NCBI RefSeq assembly: GCF_964275005.1
Contig: NC_092702.1
Location: 10,226,528-10,290,527 of the forward strand
DNA from: Diadema setosum
Taxonomy: Eukaryota; Echinodermata; Echinoidea; Diadematoida; Diadematidae
Direction of reading: 5' to 3'
DNA length: 64,000 nt
In this document: positions 1-14,100 of the stretch, one piece after another
How the letters are laid out: each line of letters starts with the position of its first letter
Numbering within the stretch: position 1 is the stretch's first letter
Notes under the pieces: generated by a model
Databases searched by the model: none
The model's input: the letters and a program-made list of their open reading frames with translations, nothing else
Told to the model about the DNA's origin: nothing
Translations under genes and position numbers: made by a program

Positions 1-157
1 TCACAAACAATAGGAAACAGTAGAAAGAAAGAAAGAAAGGCACGCAATGCGTATTACAACAAGCGTCTTTTAGCGAGGGCCTTGATCGCTTCCATTCTCC
101 TCCCATATTGTTGTCAGTGGAAACTAAAGGAGATGCGTCTAGCAAGTACCAATACCT

Positions 158-1186
158 ATAGTCCATGGGCCAAGACCCGAAAAATGGGTTGTTGGTACCA
201 CTCGAGGTGGCAAAACCTTTTTGGTGTCATTTTGTTTGTCGGACATAGATACGCTTATCAAGCTATGATAGCATTTCCAAATGAGTAGCTTAGTCATAAT
301 AAATGAATTTTTAACCAATTTGGTTTCGTTTTTATATCCCTATACTTCTGAATCGAAACTAACCGCTATACAAAGAAGAACACTGCCTTCTGTATGTCCA
401 CAGGTGTTCTGTTGTAAACGCGATGCGCTTAGTCTTTATTCAAGGCAGCGAAGGGAATATCCAAAGGGTTATGATGTCCACAGCTGTCACGCGGTGCAAT
501 GCGCTTAGTCTTTATCTACAACAATGTACCGTTATCATATCTAAAGTTCCTAATAAAAGGGATTATCCATACTGTTTTTATACCACCCTCTCAACAAATA
601 CATCAATTATAAACAAAAATCACTCTGTTCATTTACAACATTATCAATTATAATGTATTGTAGTGTACCGGTACATTGATTTTGCATAATATTTCATTGT
701 TTGAATGGAAATAAAGCGACATTGGCATGGTATTAGCGTTTTCACCGTAGCGTTTTCAGCGGAAAATGATAAATAATTGCTTTGTTGTTGTTGTTGTTTT
801 TAGATAAAGGGATATACACTGTTAAGCTTTGGATATTCCCTTCGCCGTCTTGAATATTAGACTAAGCGCCGTGGATATCATAACCCTTGGATATTCCCTT
901 CGCTGCCTTGAATAAAGACTAAGCGCACCGCGTTTACAACAGAACACCTGTGAACATACAGAAGACAGTACTCTTCTTTGTATAGCGGTTGGTCTCGATT
1001 CAGAAGTAGAGGGATATAACAACGAGACCAAATTGGTTTAAAATTAATTTACTATGACTAAGCTACTCATTTGGAAATGCTATCATAGCTTGATAGGCAT
1101 ATCTATGCCCGACAAACAAAATGACACCAAAAAGGTATTGCCACCTCAGATGGTACCAATATCTGGCCTGGCCCATGGACTACTAG
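158..1186. mobile_element. Foldback element with ~330-bp arms
   Basis: The left arm (162-513) has GTCCATGGGCCAAGACCC, GGTGTCATTTTGTTTGTCGG and AGGTGTTCTGTTGTAAACGC. The right arm (~870-1184) is its inverted copy. A central spacer holds GTACCGGTACATTG. It is related to 37660-39886. Confidence 0.87.
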
Positions 1187-1205
1187 AGTGAATAGAACCT
1201 GAGAA

Positions 1206-1232
1206 CCCATTGTAGGGGGGGGGGGGGGGGGG
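1206..1232 (+). repeat. Poly-G run
   Basis: An uninterrupted G tract of about 20 bases just outside the 158-1186 foldback. It is prone to slippage and sequencing error. Confidence 0.8.
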
Positions 1233-4220
1233 GATACAAAAGACAGCATCAATAGAGGAAGTTAATGAAGTTAATTAACGATAGTCGTCTTTTCAGATCG
1301 TGTTCTTTGCGTGTACTAAAAACCCTCTAATAATGCACATGGTCGTAATGTTGCAGAGGATCAACGACTGCTTTCGTGCCTGCTCTGCTGCAGCTGTATA
1401 CAGCCGTAACATTCTGAATTCCCGCCATATTAGGCACATTTCCCTTATAGGCGTTGCGTCCACATTATCTATCGCTTTTATCGCGCTTGCCAAAGCTGCA
1501 CATAATTTATATTATACGTATCAGAAGCAAATGTTGATGTATAGGCCTAACAGCTTCATGTTGTTGTTTTTTTTTATAATTATGATTGTATCATATTAAT
1601 TTGAAATTATAGTGCTTTTTATTCTCGGTCACTTTTATGATACCATAGCATATAAAGAACCATTAACTTGTAGCTTAAACCTATTTTTTTTTTGTTTATT
1701 ATTATTATTTTTTTTTTTTACAGAACACCACATTTACAGTTGCAATCTTTCTGCATTTGAGAAGTTGAGTATAGACCGATAGTCATATTTACAATTATAT
1801 TCGGAATTAATGCTTTAAAGGCCGTCGTCGTATCGTTTTGTATTCACAAATCTTATACTGAAATAAGTGATTGCTTGATTACTTTCGGGTAAAGGAACCA
1901 CCGGAAAAGGAACGCATTTATCTGTTTATTTTTTTTTTCTTAACGAACCTAAGCTAATAGCGAACCATATGAATTGTGTGATCTATGAACCTTCAGAATA
2001 ATCAATAACCCCCCCCCCCAACAAAAGGAAGCATTTCGTAGTGCGTCTCAGTACTCCTGTGTTTGTTTTTAAGGATGTGGCTTCTCTTTATGATTGCGAT
2101 TGATGTTCAACTATTTCTTTCCCGCAATCTTGAAAAAGAAGAAGCTAAAATTCAGGCAAGGAGACGAGTTTTCTTCGATAAGATACAATCATTAAGACAT
2201 AAATTTATTCCCAATTAAGTTGTGTGATTGCTTATGCGCTAAAGAATTTTGCCCATTATATGTATCAGGCACTAAACAAAACAGTTGAAATCTACTGAAA
2301 ATTGAACTTCGTTTCCTTTCTTCTTTTTTTTTTTTTTTTTTTTGGTGTGTAATTTCATTTCCATTTCAAGCGGGGATAGACGACTAGAAATTAGTTTGTC
2401 TATACTGGTGGGAGACATTAGTGTTCCAGTACATACTCCGCATTTAAACAGTTGTCATATTTTCGTAGTCATAATCAGATAATGGACACGTGATATATTA
2501 TAAAAATGAAAATACAAAACAACGAACACGTCTATGTACAAACATTATTAGCTTCAATGAATTATACTTACCTGAAATATTCTGCATAAAAAAAAAACAC
2601 GTGTGCCAATTAAACAATATCAAATTAAACAATATCATAGAATTAATAGAACACACAGCGATATCATGCACGGCAGATCAAATCAAGTTCAGTTGGTGAG
2701 AAAGCTCATTGAAGTTATAAAGTTGACTTATTTACGTTTTCCTTTCTATTTATGAAAACAGAATTACATTGTATATCTATTGAAGCGGATTGTCTCTGTT
2801 GCAAACTATTGCCAAAGATAGCATTGTTAATCTTGTGAGCAAATCCGAATCCTTAAAGTACTGTAATTTTTGCTTGAATTAATAATGTAATAACCCATTA
2901 TAATTATAAAGGACTCGCAAATTTAAAGTTTCAAACCGAATACTAAAACATTACATTGTACACGGTCTATTTCAAAAAATCATTTGAATGCGTTGTGTTA
3001 GCATTTTATAGCATCAATCTGCCTTTTATTTTCCGTACGTAAAGCGCACAAAAACGTAACCGACATTACCAAATACAGTGGAATGCCTTGTACGGCGTGA
3101 TATTATCATTAGAAGTATATCCCATTCCTTTTACTTTTCTTTGCTTGAAGCAGTAGTCAAACCATGTGTCATTTTCGAAGCGACATCACTTGGGAATTAG
3201 AATGTATGAAGATGATCGTTACTCGCGCTATTATTATAGCATTTGCATTTTCCAACTGTTATTGACAGTATTTTGTTACTGTATGCTTACGATTACGAAT
3301 GTCGGTTATCAATTCAAAAGACTAGTTCATCAATCGAACTATAAAGGTATATAATAGTTGTGTTGAAAGTAATTCGGTACAAGTTCAAAACGCAATCGAA
3401 GTCATCGTCACAGGGTGAACTAATAGCTCTCTAAAAAACTTGTTTAGGCCGTAAAGATTGGCGTATGCAATCTTTGTAGAAAGTTTTGACTGAGGCCATC
3501 TTTTGAGTATTTTGAGAAATTATATGAAGATTTTTTTTTAAATTATGTAAAGAATTAGTTTGATTTTGACTATGAGAATAAAAAGGCGCGGTTACCTCAA
3601 TCATGTCGAAGTTCGATTAGGCATGATGGGTAAAGTGAATTCATGACTTGTTGAGAGAGAGAGAAGACAGAGAGAGAGAGAGAGGCCAAGCAAGAGGCAA
3701 TAGGCTACTTGTTCATAATGCCCACCGACAGACACAAACAAGGTATATCACAGCTAGTAGACGCTTATAATTGACCATGTCAGTTACGCTGGGGTCGCTC
3801 ATAACACACAAAGGGCCTCCATGGAACACGTCAATTTCTATATGTGGGACAGTACAATATTTTCGCGATTTCGTGCCGAGTAAAGGAATGATATCCTTAT
3901 GATTTCTGCTGGCGCGCGCTGCTGACCCATCAAATCATCACGTTACACCTTAGGTATCATCTTATAGCTGGATAATAATTTTCCTTTTACATGGTATGCG
4001 TTCGTTAGTGCCCTACAATGAAAAAGAAGACTCTTTGGGGAATTTTAGACGAGTATGTGAACCCATTATTTCCGGGACATCGGTAATGAATTAGCCATGC
4101 ACGAAGTCGATGACCTTTCATGTCGCTCTTGGAAAATTTAAACAATATTGCATTCAGGTTTTAACCTTAACCTGTCAAATAAAAAAAAAAAAAAAAAAAT
4201 CATGTGAAAACGTAATTCAG
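1233..4220. other. AT-rich non-coding stretch, upstream side of DYNC2I2
   Basis: I see homopolymer runs (T at 1685-1720 and 2325-2343, A at 4182-4198) and no conserved coding segment on either strand. The missing 5' exons of DYNC2I2 were looked for here and not recognised. Confidence 0.6.
3650..3685 (+). repeat. GA microsatellite
   Basis: A run of GAGAGA with two interruptions. Nothing else is recognised around it. Confidence 0.85.
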
Positions 4221-4489
4221 TGATCATGATCTGCGGGGTCAACTCGAGGTCACCCGTGCGAGAACTTGGATATTCTAGACGGGGTTTTTCGGCTTGCCGA
4301 CTGACTGGCAATAAGCAAGCAAGGGTTTGAAGCTCCTTGGCGCAAGTAACAAGCCTTTCGTATTGTCGGGAATCGTCTCATTTCACGCTTGCGCTGAAAC
4401 TGTCGGCCGGGGAATGGCGCATGGACTCGCACGCGGTATACACCTGATACACACGTACCGTGTAAGCACTGCGGGAACCAGGGAGGTGA

Positions 4490-4812
4490 GATGGGATCAT
4501 GCGGGAACCAAGCACTGGCGGCACGGGGCCGTGCGAAATCGCACCCAAAAGCCGCACGGGTCCGTGCGCCCGACCCGCACGGGACCGTGCGCCAGACCCG
4601 CACGGGTCCGTGCGACAGCGTGCGAGGGAGTATGGATCCGCACGCAGGCGTGCGGATCTGCACGGGGGCGTGCAGATCCGCACGGAGGTGCACGACTACG
4701 CACGGGTGCGTACAGGGGCGCACGGAGCCATACGCTCCCGTGCGAGATCGCACGAACCTGTGCGCAGCCGCACGAAGCGACCCCGTGCGCAGTGCGTGCG
4801 GGAGTAACATAA
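4490..4812. repeat. GC-rich island of short CGCACGG/CCGTGCG inverted repeats
   Basis: The near-palindrome CGCACGGGNCCGTGCG occurs at 4553-4568, 4576-4591 and 4599-4614, a 23-bp period, with a variant at 4519-4534. Looser GCACG/CGTGC pairs fill the rest. All frames are open across it, which reflects the lack of T and A and not coding. Confidence 0.85.
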
Positions 4813-5044
4813 CATAATGGTCTGACTGTATGTTTGACTGTCGTAGAGAGATTTAATACACAATGGTAGAATATCTCACAGTTTATATGGAAAATAACCT
4901 AACAGTGTATTTTCTACACATTTAGACATTATAGGATGCCTTTTAGCTAAAAGAAGTGGGGGTAGTGAAGGCATGATATATAGAATATAATTGTTGCAGG
5001 TATTGTCTAAATGTGAAGGTACATTTTATGTCATTTGATTTCAG

Positions 5045-5111
5045 AACTGTCTCATGTGCACCACCTTTCACCCAATTCACCCAGCTCTACTGGTTGGAGG
5101 GACCTTCAATG
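5045..5111 (+). CDS. DYNC2I2: DYNC2I2 exon a
   Basis: This 67-nt exon lies between a TTTCAG acceptor and a GTAATA donor. It encodes NCLMCTTFHPIHPALLVGGTFN and leaves one base that completes a glycine with the next exon. It aligns with the human segment around CLAFHPTQPSHVAGGLYSG. The preceding exon was not found, so the protein is incomplete at its N-terminus here. Confidence 0.85.
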
Positions 5112-8100
5112 GTAATATCTCCTCTCAAGCATTACCTTGTGTTTGCCTTTATATCTTGGAATGAGTTAGGTCATGCATTTGGTGTTACATCACTGTATCA
5201 TAGCGTGTCATTTTACACCTCTCTCACCTTATTAGCAGGCTAAGTATTTCTCCAAGTAATGATAAGGTCATTTGCAATATGCTTTTCTGCATCATGTAGG
5301 ACAGATAAATAAACACTAACATATCGACAATAAAGCTGCAAGTCCAGATTCATTTTTACAGTATTAAAGCCTCTAAAGCTTTTTCCACCAACCAATTATG
5401 GATAAAGCAAATTAAAAAAAGAAAGTAGTTCCTCGTCCTCGCATGCATCTGATTTGGGTGCCTCATCAAATTCTTTACTTTTTAATATTTTTTGAAATGC
5501 TGATGAAAATATCCACACAAAAAAAAACATCCCCTTTCGCATTTCTTTTGAGTTGTTACATCCACTTTTTTGTATATTTGCTACTTTTGGGCGGCCGGAA
5601 GAACATCGGAAATTAACCTAGCAATCATGATTTCATGCACACCGTGAGTGGACAAGACTCCGCACACACTCTACTTACTCATGTATGCATACCATGGCCA
5701 TGACTTGGTTTCAAACAGCAGTTATGTATACGTATTACCAGTCCTAGTGCGCTGCTATCCCACTAGGATGGAAATGCAGGTTTCGCACCACAAATTATTT
5801 TCAATCATGTACATACTCATTGCATGAATTGAAGGTCTCAGGGCCGCGCTGCACTCAGGCAGTTAGTAGTTAGGTCCCTACCAGCTAGTCGGTCGCGGTA
5901 CAATACGTATTGTACTGGTATAAGGGTAGTGCTGCCATCGGTACAATACATGCCTGCACACAGCGATGCTGTAATGTCATATTGAATTGTGCAGAAAGTG
6001 TCAAAATAAATTGCAAATATTTAACATTTACCTGACTTTGGAGACTCAGATGCAATTAGTTATGGGCTAGTTTATGCATGTTTAAAAATCGTTATACATG
6101 TATGAGACAATGCAGAACTTCATGAGTGCCTTAATTAGAGCCTTTCCATCTTTTAGTAAGGACCTCCCACATCACCAAAAATCTAGACAAGAAACTACTT
6201 TCTTTTTTTACTGTCTAATACATGTTTGATCAAATCACTCCAAGCTCAGATACACATTGACCACACACACAGAAAAACTGATTATGCAAATTGAAATGAC
6301 TACATGCTTATTTGTATGTCTGTCAAGGTATATTGTCAGGCATGTTCTTGCTTTTGCTTTGGCAGTACCTAGCACAACTGATTCTCAAACATGGCTATCT
6401 TCCAAGAGATGGCGCCACTTTAAAAAAAAAAAAATGTCAAGAAAGAAATGTATACCTGAATGAGTATGTTTATGAAGTGTTGAAAAGTGCAGATCAGTTG
6501 TAGATGTCTATTGCGTGGCGTGCAGTTTTTGAACTAACCCTGTTCTGGTGCTGTGTTTTGCAAGATTTACTGATGGAACGAGCGCAATGAACGATGTACA
6601 GCATATTAACTCATGCATTTTCTGTAGAGCCATTTTTTAACTCATTCATTCTCAAATTTTTTTTCAACCTTTTCACTTTCAAAGCAATTAGACCTTCCAT
6701 TATCAGATCTTTTTTAGTTGACCTTTCTATTCTCAGCGGTTGCAGGACAGGAAGTTGGGAGAGAAATCAGGCAGGAACTATGTAGATAGTCAAGTGGTAG
6801 TGTGTCCATTGATGCCATAAACTGGATTTTCATTTTTTGTGATCAGTGAGAAAAGACTGAGTGGATGAATGGATGATTCCTCTTGTTTTCCAGCTTGTAG
6901 GTTTTATGCTGCCAACCAGCTCACAGTACCGATTGTTATGTAGGAAATTCAACAAAAAAAAAATGCAAATCAACAGAAAGAGGGACAAAAACTGAACAAA
7001 TGTGATGATGCATTGATCTACTCCAAGGTTTCTTTATGTTGATCCGTACAGGCAGAATTGCAACCATAAATCAGAACTAACTGACTTTCTATGTAAAGAT
7101 TAATGGAATTGAATGCACAAACAAGCAACTACTGGCTGCTTTAGGCATACTTTATCTTTTTTTTTCTCTCTCTTTTTTTGTCACAGTTTGAAAGCTTAAA
7201 TAGTCTCTCTCTTTCTTTCTCTGACCATCCAGGTGAAGTTATGGTGTGGGACCTAAGTAGAGAAGATGAGAACTTGGTTGCTACATCAGGTATTGGGGAT
7301 GACACCCATCGTGAGCCAGTGACACAACTCTATTGGCTGCAAGACCCAAGCAGGCCAAAGAAATATGATGTAAGTGGGTTGCCTTTTCAGCCATTTTTGT
7401 ATTCATATCATCTAACAATTCATAAGGAAGCACAGCTTTCTTGTGGCAGAGTCAAAATAAGGATGTACATCCCACACTAATACAGCATGAGCCAAGTTTA
7501 CTTCCCGTAATTGCTGTTACAGTCAGAATACATTGAATATGAGCATGGTCTTGTCTGTACCTTGTTTGACATTATATATGTATTGTATTCTCATTAAACG
7601 ATGATGACTTTGATGACTGTAGAACACTGATTGATCAAAGAGCCCTTTTGGCAGGGAGTTTTGCCCTTACCATCCTTACCTAGTACAAGATTGCAAAAAT
7701 GGTCACTCTTTTCATCAATCCTACACACATGCTTATTTTACAATTATTATTGAAATATTACAGAAAATCTCACATTCTGCCCATGATTAATGCCAACTTT
7801 CAAAGCATTACACCATCATTTCTAAAGTTATTAGAGTTGAAAGTGAAGAGTGTGTACAGGGTTTTTAAGAAATGTAAGGGGGACTCTAATAGACACATCT
7901 AATTACACTATTGTACAAGAAAGTGTTGGAGAAAAACTGCTAAAAACACATTTTTCTGCTTTTTTTATGATCCCAAACTTTAACATAATGTACAAGAAGA
8001 TTTGCTCTTTCAGAAAATATGAAAAACTCAAGATTGGCTAGGTTGACCCATTTCACCTATTTTCAGTCCTCACACAAAAGCACTGCATGCAACTTTTTGG

Positions 8101-11100
8101 TCGTTTAGTGATGCACGGTCACAAATGATCAGCATAAATACTGATCAGTGAGTGATCATAATTCAGTCACATGACTAATGCAGTGAGCACTGAAATCATT
8201 AAATTGCAAACAGTGATATCACATAAGGTATCAATAATTCCATAATATTACAGGCTGCCTACAGGGCTAGAATGAAATGATATGTCTTTATGTGGACCAT
8301 ATATAATAACAAATATTGCTTCGTCTAGTATTGTACTATAAAACTTGACAGTCCCTTGGGAATTAAATTTTCCCCCTTGAGACAATATTCTCCCTCAGCA
8401 TGCCAATATCTTGAAGAAATATTACACCCTCAGTATATCACGTGTTACACACCTCTTAAAAGACAATATCAGTACAATATGATGGTATCGCCCTGTTTGT
8501 AATGTAAAAAACTTTGCCCCAAACATTTGTGTGGATTCAGGAAATGTAGAAGATTAGTATTACTACCGTGATACACACTCTTGACATGTTACTAAGATGT
8601 ATGAAGGTAAATATTTTCCTCCATGCTTTATGGAGGTCAAGTACTCTATCATTGTCTCAGTGGAATAATATCATTCTATTACAGTGACAACACAATCTGC
8701 TACAGAGAGTTTGTACCTGCAGATGGCTGCCTAGAAAGTAATTGAAACTGTGAAATTGTAGAACAGATCACCCAATTTTCTCTAAGCTTTCTGCATTTGA
8801 TGAGTGCATATTATATATGCTTTTGGCAACCTCCATTGCGGTATGAATACTGTAAAAGTGGATATTTTCCTGCGACTAATTTTTTGCGCTTGGCCGTGTA
8901 AGAAGAGTTTCGCGTGTTTTTAATTCTGCGGAATTAAGACATCCCACAATGGAACATACAGCAGGCAAAAATATTCACGTGCTTTTATTTTCGCGCTAGT
9001 CTCTGGTTGTGCGAAATGTGCGAAAATTTCAACACCGCAAAAATTGCCACTTTTACAGTACCATCAAAGGGCAGAGTGTGGTCCATTTTCTGTAGAAAAT
9101 GGGAACCTTGACACCAGACCATAATTATGACAAAGTGATTGCTATTCTATACACAGATTTTAATTCAAGGCCTAAGCTTTGTAACAGTTTACTGTGCTTT
9201 GAATCATCATAGTTGCTTTGATAATGTTTGAGCTGATTGTTCAATGCCTTCATATCATTTCAAATGTCTCCTCCATCTTTGCCCAGATTATCAGTGCAAG
9301 TGCTGATGGGAAGGTGCTACGCTGGGTTGTCAATGAGAGGAAGGGCTCCCTCGTGCTGGAGGAAGGGTTTATTCTACTAGCAAGTTGCCTGCCAGCTGGT
9401 TTCAATGCAGGGTCAAGGTCAAGAAGTGATGGAGAAATGGGAGGTATGATGGTAGTGCTAGCAAGTCCCCCTGATGCTGTATGAAGCTCAGTGTTGATTT
9501 AGATATCCTATAATATCCTGATAACAGAATGTGAAATCTCCCTGATTTGGAGATAGTTTTTCACCCATTGAGATGCATGTATGACAACTTCATCTTCTCT
9601 AGTGCTTTATGGAAACTCCGGATTTTTATGTGGGCATTTTTACAGCCCCCTGATATGCAGAATACAGAAAATTGCCAAGGTGACCACATTTCCAAATTGT
9701 CTAAATTGTACCAGTGATGTTACTCAATGTTTTGTGTTGGGATGCTCACTATACAGAGTACCACAATTCAATGGAAATTTTGTTTTCCTTTGGATGGCAG
9801 GCATAGTAGATCAAGTTTCCTTCTTCACAACCTTTTTCTACGGATGAAGGACATTATTAACTGCTGCAGTAATCCGAAATCTCACATATGTTGGTAACCA
9901 CACAAGGCTAGGATGGTTTAGGTATATACACTAACATAATCGGATGCAGGACATTCTTCTCCTTGTTTGTCTGTAATTGACATTGTCTCTGTAAGTCAAA
10001 GATCAGTTTAAGTTTTAGGGGTTCAGTTGTGCTCTGAATTTTCTTTATTGAGGCTTCTACAATAGAGAAGGTCGAGAAAATTGCTCTACAATTTTCTAAA
10101 TGTTAAAGTGTTCAGGTTTAAATGAAGTTGAGGCTGTATCTGTTATCTGTGTTGAATACACTTTCACATATTATGTAACCCTATGACATGAAGTACACAC
10201 TGCAAGTAATGTGCTGCTAGAGCTTTGACTTGGTCGACCCTCGCACAACTCCCAATTTTAATAGAATACATTGACATCCCATAATATGCTGCAGACCATT
10301 TAGCAGCATGTAATGGCAGAATGGCCAGTTTATTGTAGCTTTGTTGGCCGTTACAGTGTACATCAAACAAGTACTGCTGAAACTTGTCTTCACTTAAAGA
10401 ACATTTTGTGCAAAAATACACATGTGGATTCAATGAATGCTGAAACATCAGTACAACAGTTTGAAAGCTTAGGAAAAGCAGGCAATCTTTTCAAAAGTTG
10501 CAAATCAATATTACCTTTCTATAACTATTGGCACATATCTCAATGGGTGGTAGGATATGGGGTTTAGGGGAAAATTGTGAAGGATTGATTGTGTTTGGGA
10601 TGACAGCATTTGAAATGATGCCCTCAGATGTTTTGTAACATCCTTATTTTGATAAAAGTTATTCTGTTCTGCCAATTTTTGTTGAATATCTTTCAGTAAG
10701 TGGAGTGTCATTTGTGGAGGAGGACAAGACACAGTTTGTGCTAGGCTCTGAGTCTGGTGGGCTCTTCAAGTGTTCTGTAAACTCCAAGGGTCCTGTCCCA
10801 ACTGGTGAGTGATAAGCAAGTGAACGTGGTAGTGAAGATGCAGATAAAAATTTGGTGATTTGCAGTTTGTGTATAGAATTTCTGACTCTTGAAAATTAAG
10901 GCCAGGTTTCCCAAGGGCTCCAAGGATTTTGACAAACTTTGTTTATGAGGGTTTAGTAATCATTACTTCATCTTTTACAAAATAAAAAGAAATGAATATT
11001 AAGTGACAATACTAGTACTAAGTATTTTTACTCAGTGATTCCCTGTACAACTGGTGAAATTCACAAAAAGAAAAACAATGCAAAAATTTTAGCTTGTACA

Positions 11101-14100
11101 GGAGTTAGATATGTTTGTGATGCATTTGGTTAACCTTAGCTTGCGAGGTGTACAGTACATGCAAAGTAATTTGTGTCAAAGTCTTGAGTTATTTGTGATT
11201 CTTTATTCATTTATTTCTGTCTCATGTAGCATGTATGGGCATCATGTTTTTCACACGATGTAAAAAGTGAAGTGCTTGTTCATGATTGTACAGTGATATT
11301 AAATGAGTGTTTAATGACAAATAAAGGTTTTAACCCAAGCATCACCATTCATCTGTGTACATGCCAACATCACTAGCCATCTGGATTACATACTGCAAGA
11401 GATAGTCATATGATGCAACTGCCATCCTGTCTCTTGTTTGTTTTTATTCTTGGTTTTCTTCTTTCGCTTCCTCCATCCTCATCCACCTTCTATCTTCTTC
11501 TGTATGTCTTCATATACATTGATTGAAGATCTCCGTACATGAATGTTGATTATGTGTATGTGGAACAAAGTCAGCAGGAGAACTTGCAATAAATCCCAAT
11601 GATGGAAATATTATAAAGAGCATCCTAGGGATTATTTTATAACTCATTGTCAAAATCAGTTAATTAACTATGACAGCATCAAGATCTGGTAAGCATTAGA
11701 GTATCGTGCAGGGTATTCAGTGCAGATATGTGTAAATTTTCATACATTGTACATGTACCTGTAGGTACACCAGATTTGAGAAAGTAGCATCATATACACA
11801 AATTGTGCATTGTTTGTCTCTGCCACAGGTGAGACAATCCTGTCCATCCCACTGTACTCTCCGGTTACGTTTGCCTTCCACCCCCACGATGGTCCAGTCC
11901 ATGCTCTCCAGTGCTCTCCCTTCCACAGGAACCTCTTCCTTTCATGTGGCACAGACATGTGTATCAGGGTCTACAGCATGCTAGAGGTACATGTACATGA
12001 CAACCTATTGTATAAGCTGTTATTTTTGCATATATTTTCGCAAGATGCTGTTTTCGTGATTTGGACACCAAGGCTGTCATAAGTGCACTGTCTGTCAGAG
12101 ATATTTTCACTTGTTGTTGAATTTATTGTCCAAGAGTGATTCACAGAATTTGTGAAAATTAAACCCTCATGAAAATAACACCTTATACACTATTATGTAG
12201 GTAGAAAAGTTTAACAGGTTTGTGTACATCCATTAGTATTTGTGCACTATCACTAATCATTTTTAGCTTACCTGAGCCAAAGGGTCAGTATTAAACAAGG
12301 ATACCCCTAAAGAATGTGTCTTTGGGTGTATGGATGTGTCTGATGCTTCATAACATACAACATCTGGCCAGCTGTTTCTGACTGTTCCAAAATGGCAGTC
12401 AAACTGGAGTGTATGAGAAGTTCAAAAATTCAATAATTCACCAATTATTTGTCTGTTAATACATGTAACAGTGAATGATGATGATTTATAATGATTGCCA
12501 ATATTGTTGACCAGGAGAAGTTTATGGCGGAATTGATTTGTCAGCCAGATATGTTATACCATTGAAACTTCTTTGTTTTTATGTCAGTTCATTCATTGAT
12601 ATTTCAAATGCATGCATTTTCCATGCTTTCGGACATTCCATATTTGATAGTCCACCCAGTGGGTTTTAATTTTGATGTCTTTTAAATAGGCAATACATCC
12701 AATGTAATACAGTATCAATGTCTATAGATCTGTGCAAAATTGACTTTCCTTTCGCTACCTGTAATAATTTCTTATTTCAACATCACTTCAATATACCATC
12801 TTGATGGCTGTTAGGTGTGAAGAGTCAAATGGAAGCATAGCAGGAAACTTCAAAATTTTGATTGTATTCTAAATTGTATTCCCTTGTACGTGTACCAAAG
12901 GATACTTTGGATTCAACAGTTACCCCATTTATACTGCTGCCAGCATTTGGAGCCTCCTTGAATCATTGCGAAAACATGACATGCAGGAAAGCATTGACCA
13001 ATTTGCCAACGCCTGTGACGTCTTCGGTCTGGTGATAAGCATAAAGAAGACTGAGCTGTGATGCATCAGCCAGCCCCTGCACCTCCCTACACAGAGCCAA
13101 CCATTACGATCAACGGCGAGAAGTTGAAAGTGGCAGACAAATTTGTTTACCTTGGCAGCACACTGTCACGAAATATCAGCATCGACGAAGAAGTCTCCTA
13201 CAGAATTGCCAGGGCCTGCTCGGCCTTCGGCAAACTCAGAGACAGGGTGTGGGAGAGAAGAGAAATAAGTCTTCAAACCAAACATAAGGTGTACCGTGCA
13301 GTCGTCCTGCCCTCTCTACTGTACGCCTGCCAAGCATGGACAATGTACAGCCGGCATGCCAGGCAGCTGAACTCCTTCCATATGAAATGCCTCCGAAATC
13401 TGCTACACGTGAAATGGCAAAACAAGGTACCAGACACCGAAGTACTTCAGAGAGCCCAGATGGAGAGTGTTCATGCGATGCTCAAGTGCTCCCAACTCAG
13501 ATGGGCGGGGCATGTACTTTGAATGTCCGACGAACGTTTGCCAAAACTGCTCTACGGTGAACTAATGGAAGGCAAGCGCTGTCAAGGAGGTCAGAGGAAG
13601 CACTACAAGGACACACTGAAAGCATTCATGAAATGCTGTAGCATCAACCCGGACACATGGGAAACGATGGCACAAGACCGATCTGCGTGGCGATCCGTGG
13701 TCAGCTCTGGTGTGTCAGGCTACGAAGTGAGACGTGTGGAGGAGCAGGAGCAAAAACGGCAGGGACGGAAAAGCAGAGCAACCTCTCAGCTTGGCGTACC
13801 TGCGGCATTTCCATGTCCACACTGCACCAGGCGTTTTAGGGCTAGGATTGGACTGATAAGCCATCTTCGCACTCAAGGAATGTAGTGTTACTAGAAGTTG
13901 TGGTCGTCTTCGCCAGCGAAGGATGAACATCATCATCACCAAAGGATACTTTGGATTCAACAGTTACCCCATTTATACTGCTGCCAGTATTTGGACCCTC
14001 CTTGAATCATTGCGAAAACCCTTAAAAAAACCCAGCTCACTTGTCTATTTATTCTGTTTGGGTCGCCAGCACAGATTTTGCCCAAGCAGGCCCAGACTGA

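Noticed and set aside
1300-1599. 99-codon frame at the left side as a missing DYNC2I2 exon
   Set aside because: No WD40 or dynein intermediate chain motif; the composition suits non-coding DNA.
4250-4817. Overlapping long open frames on both strands (up to 186 codons)
   Set aside because: They come from the GC-rich palindromic repeat, which has few stops in any frame. Translations are repetitive Arg/Ala/Thr/Gly strings with no domain.
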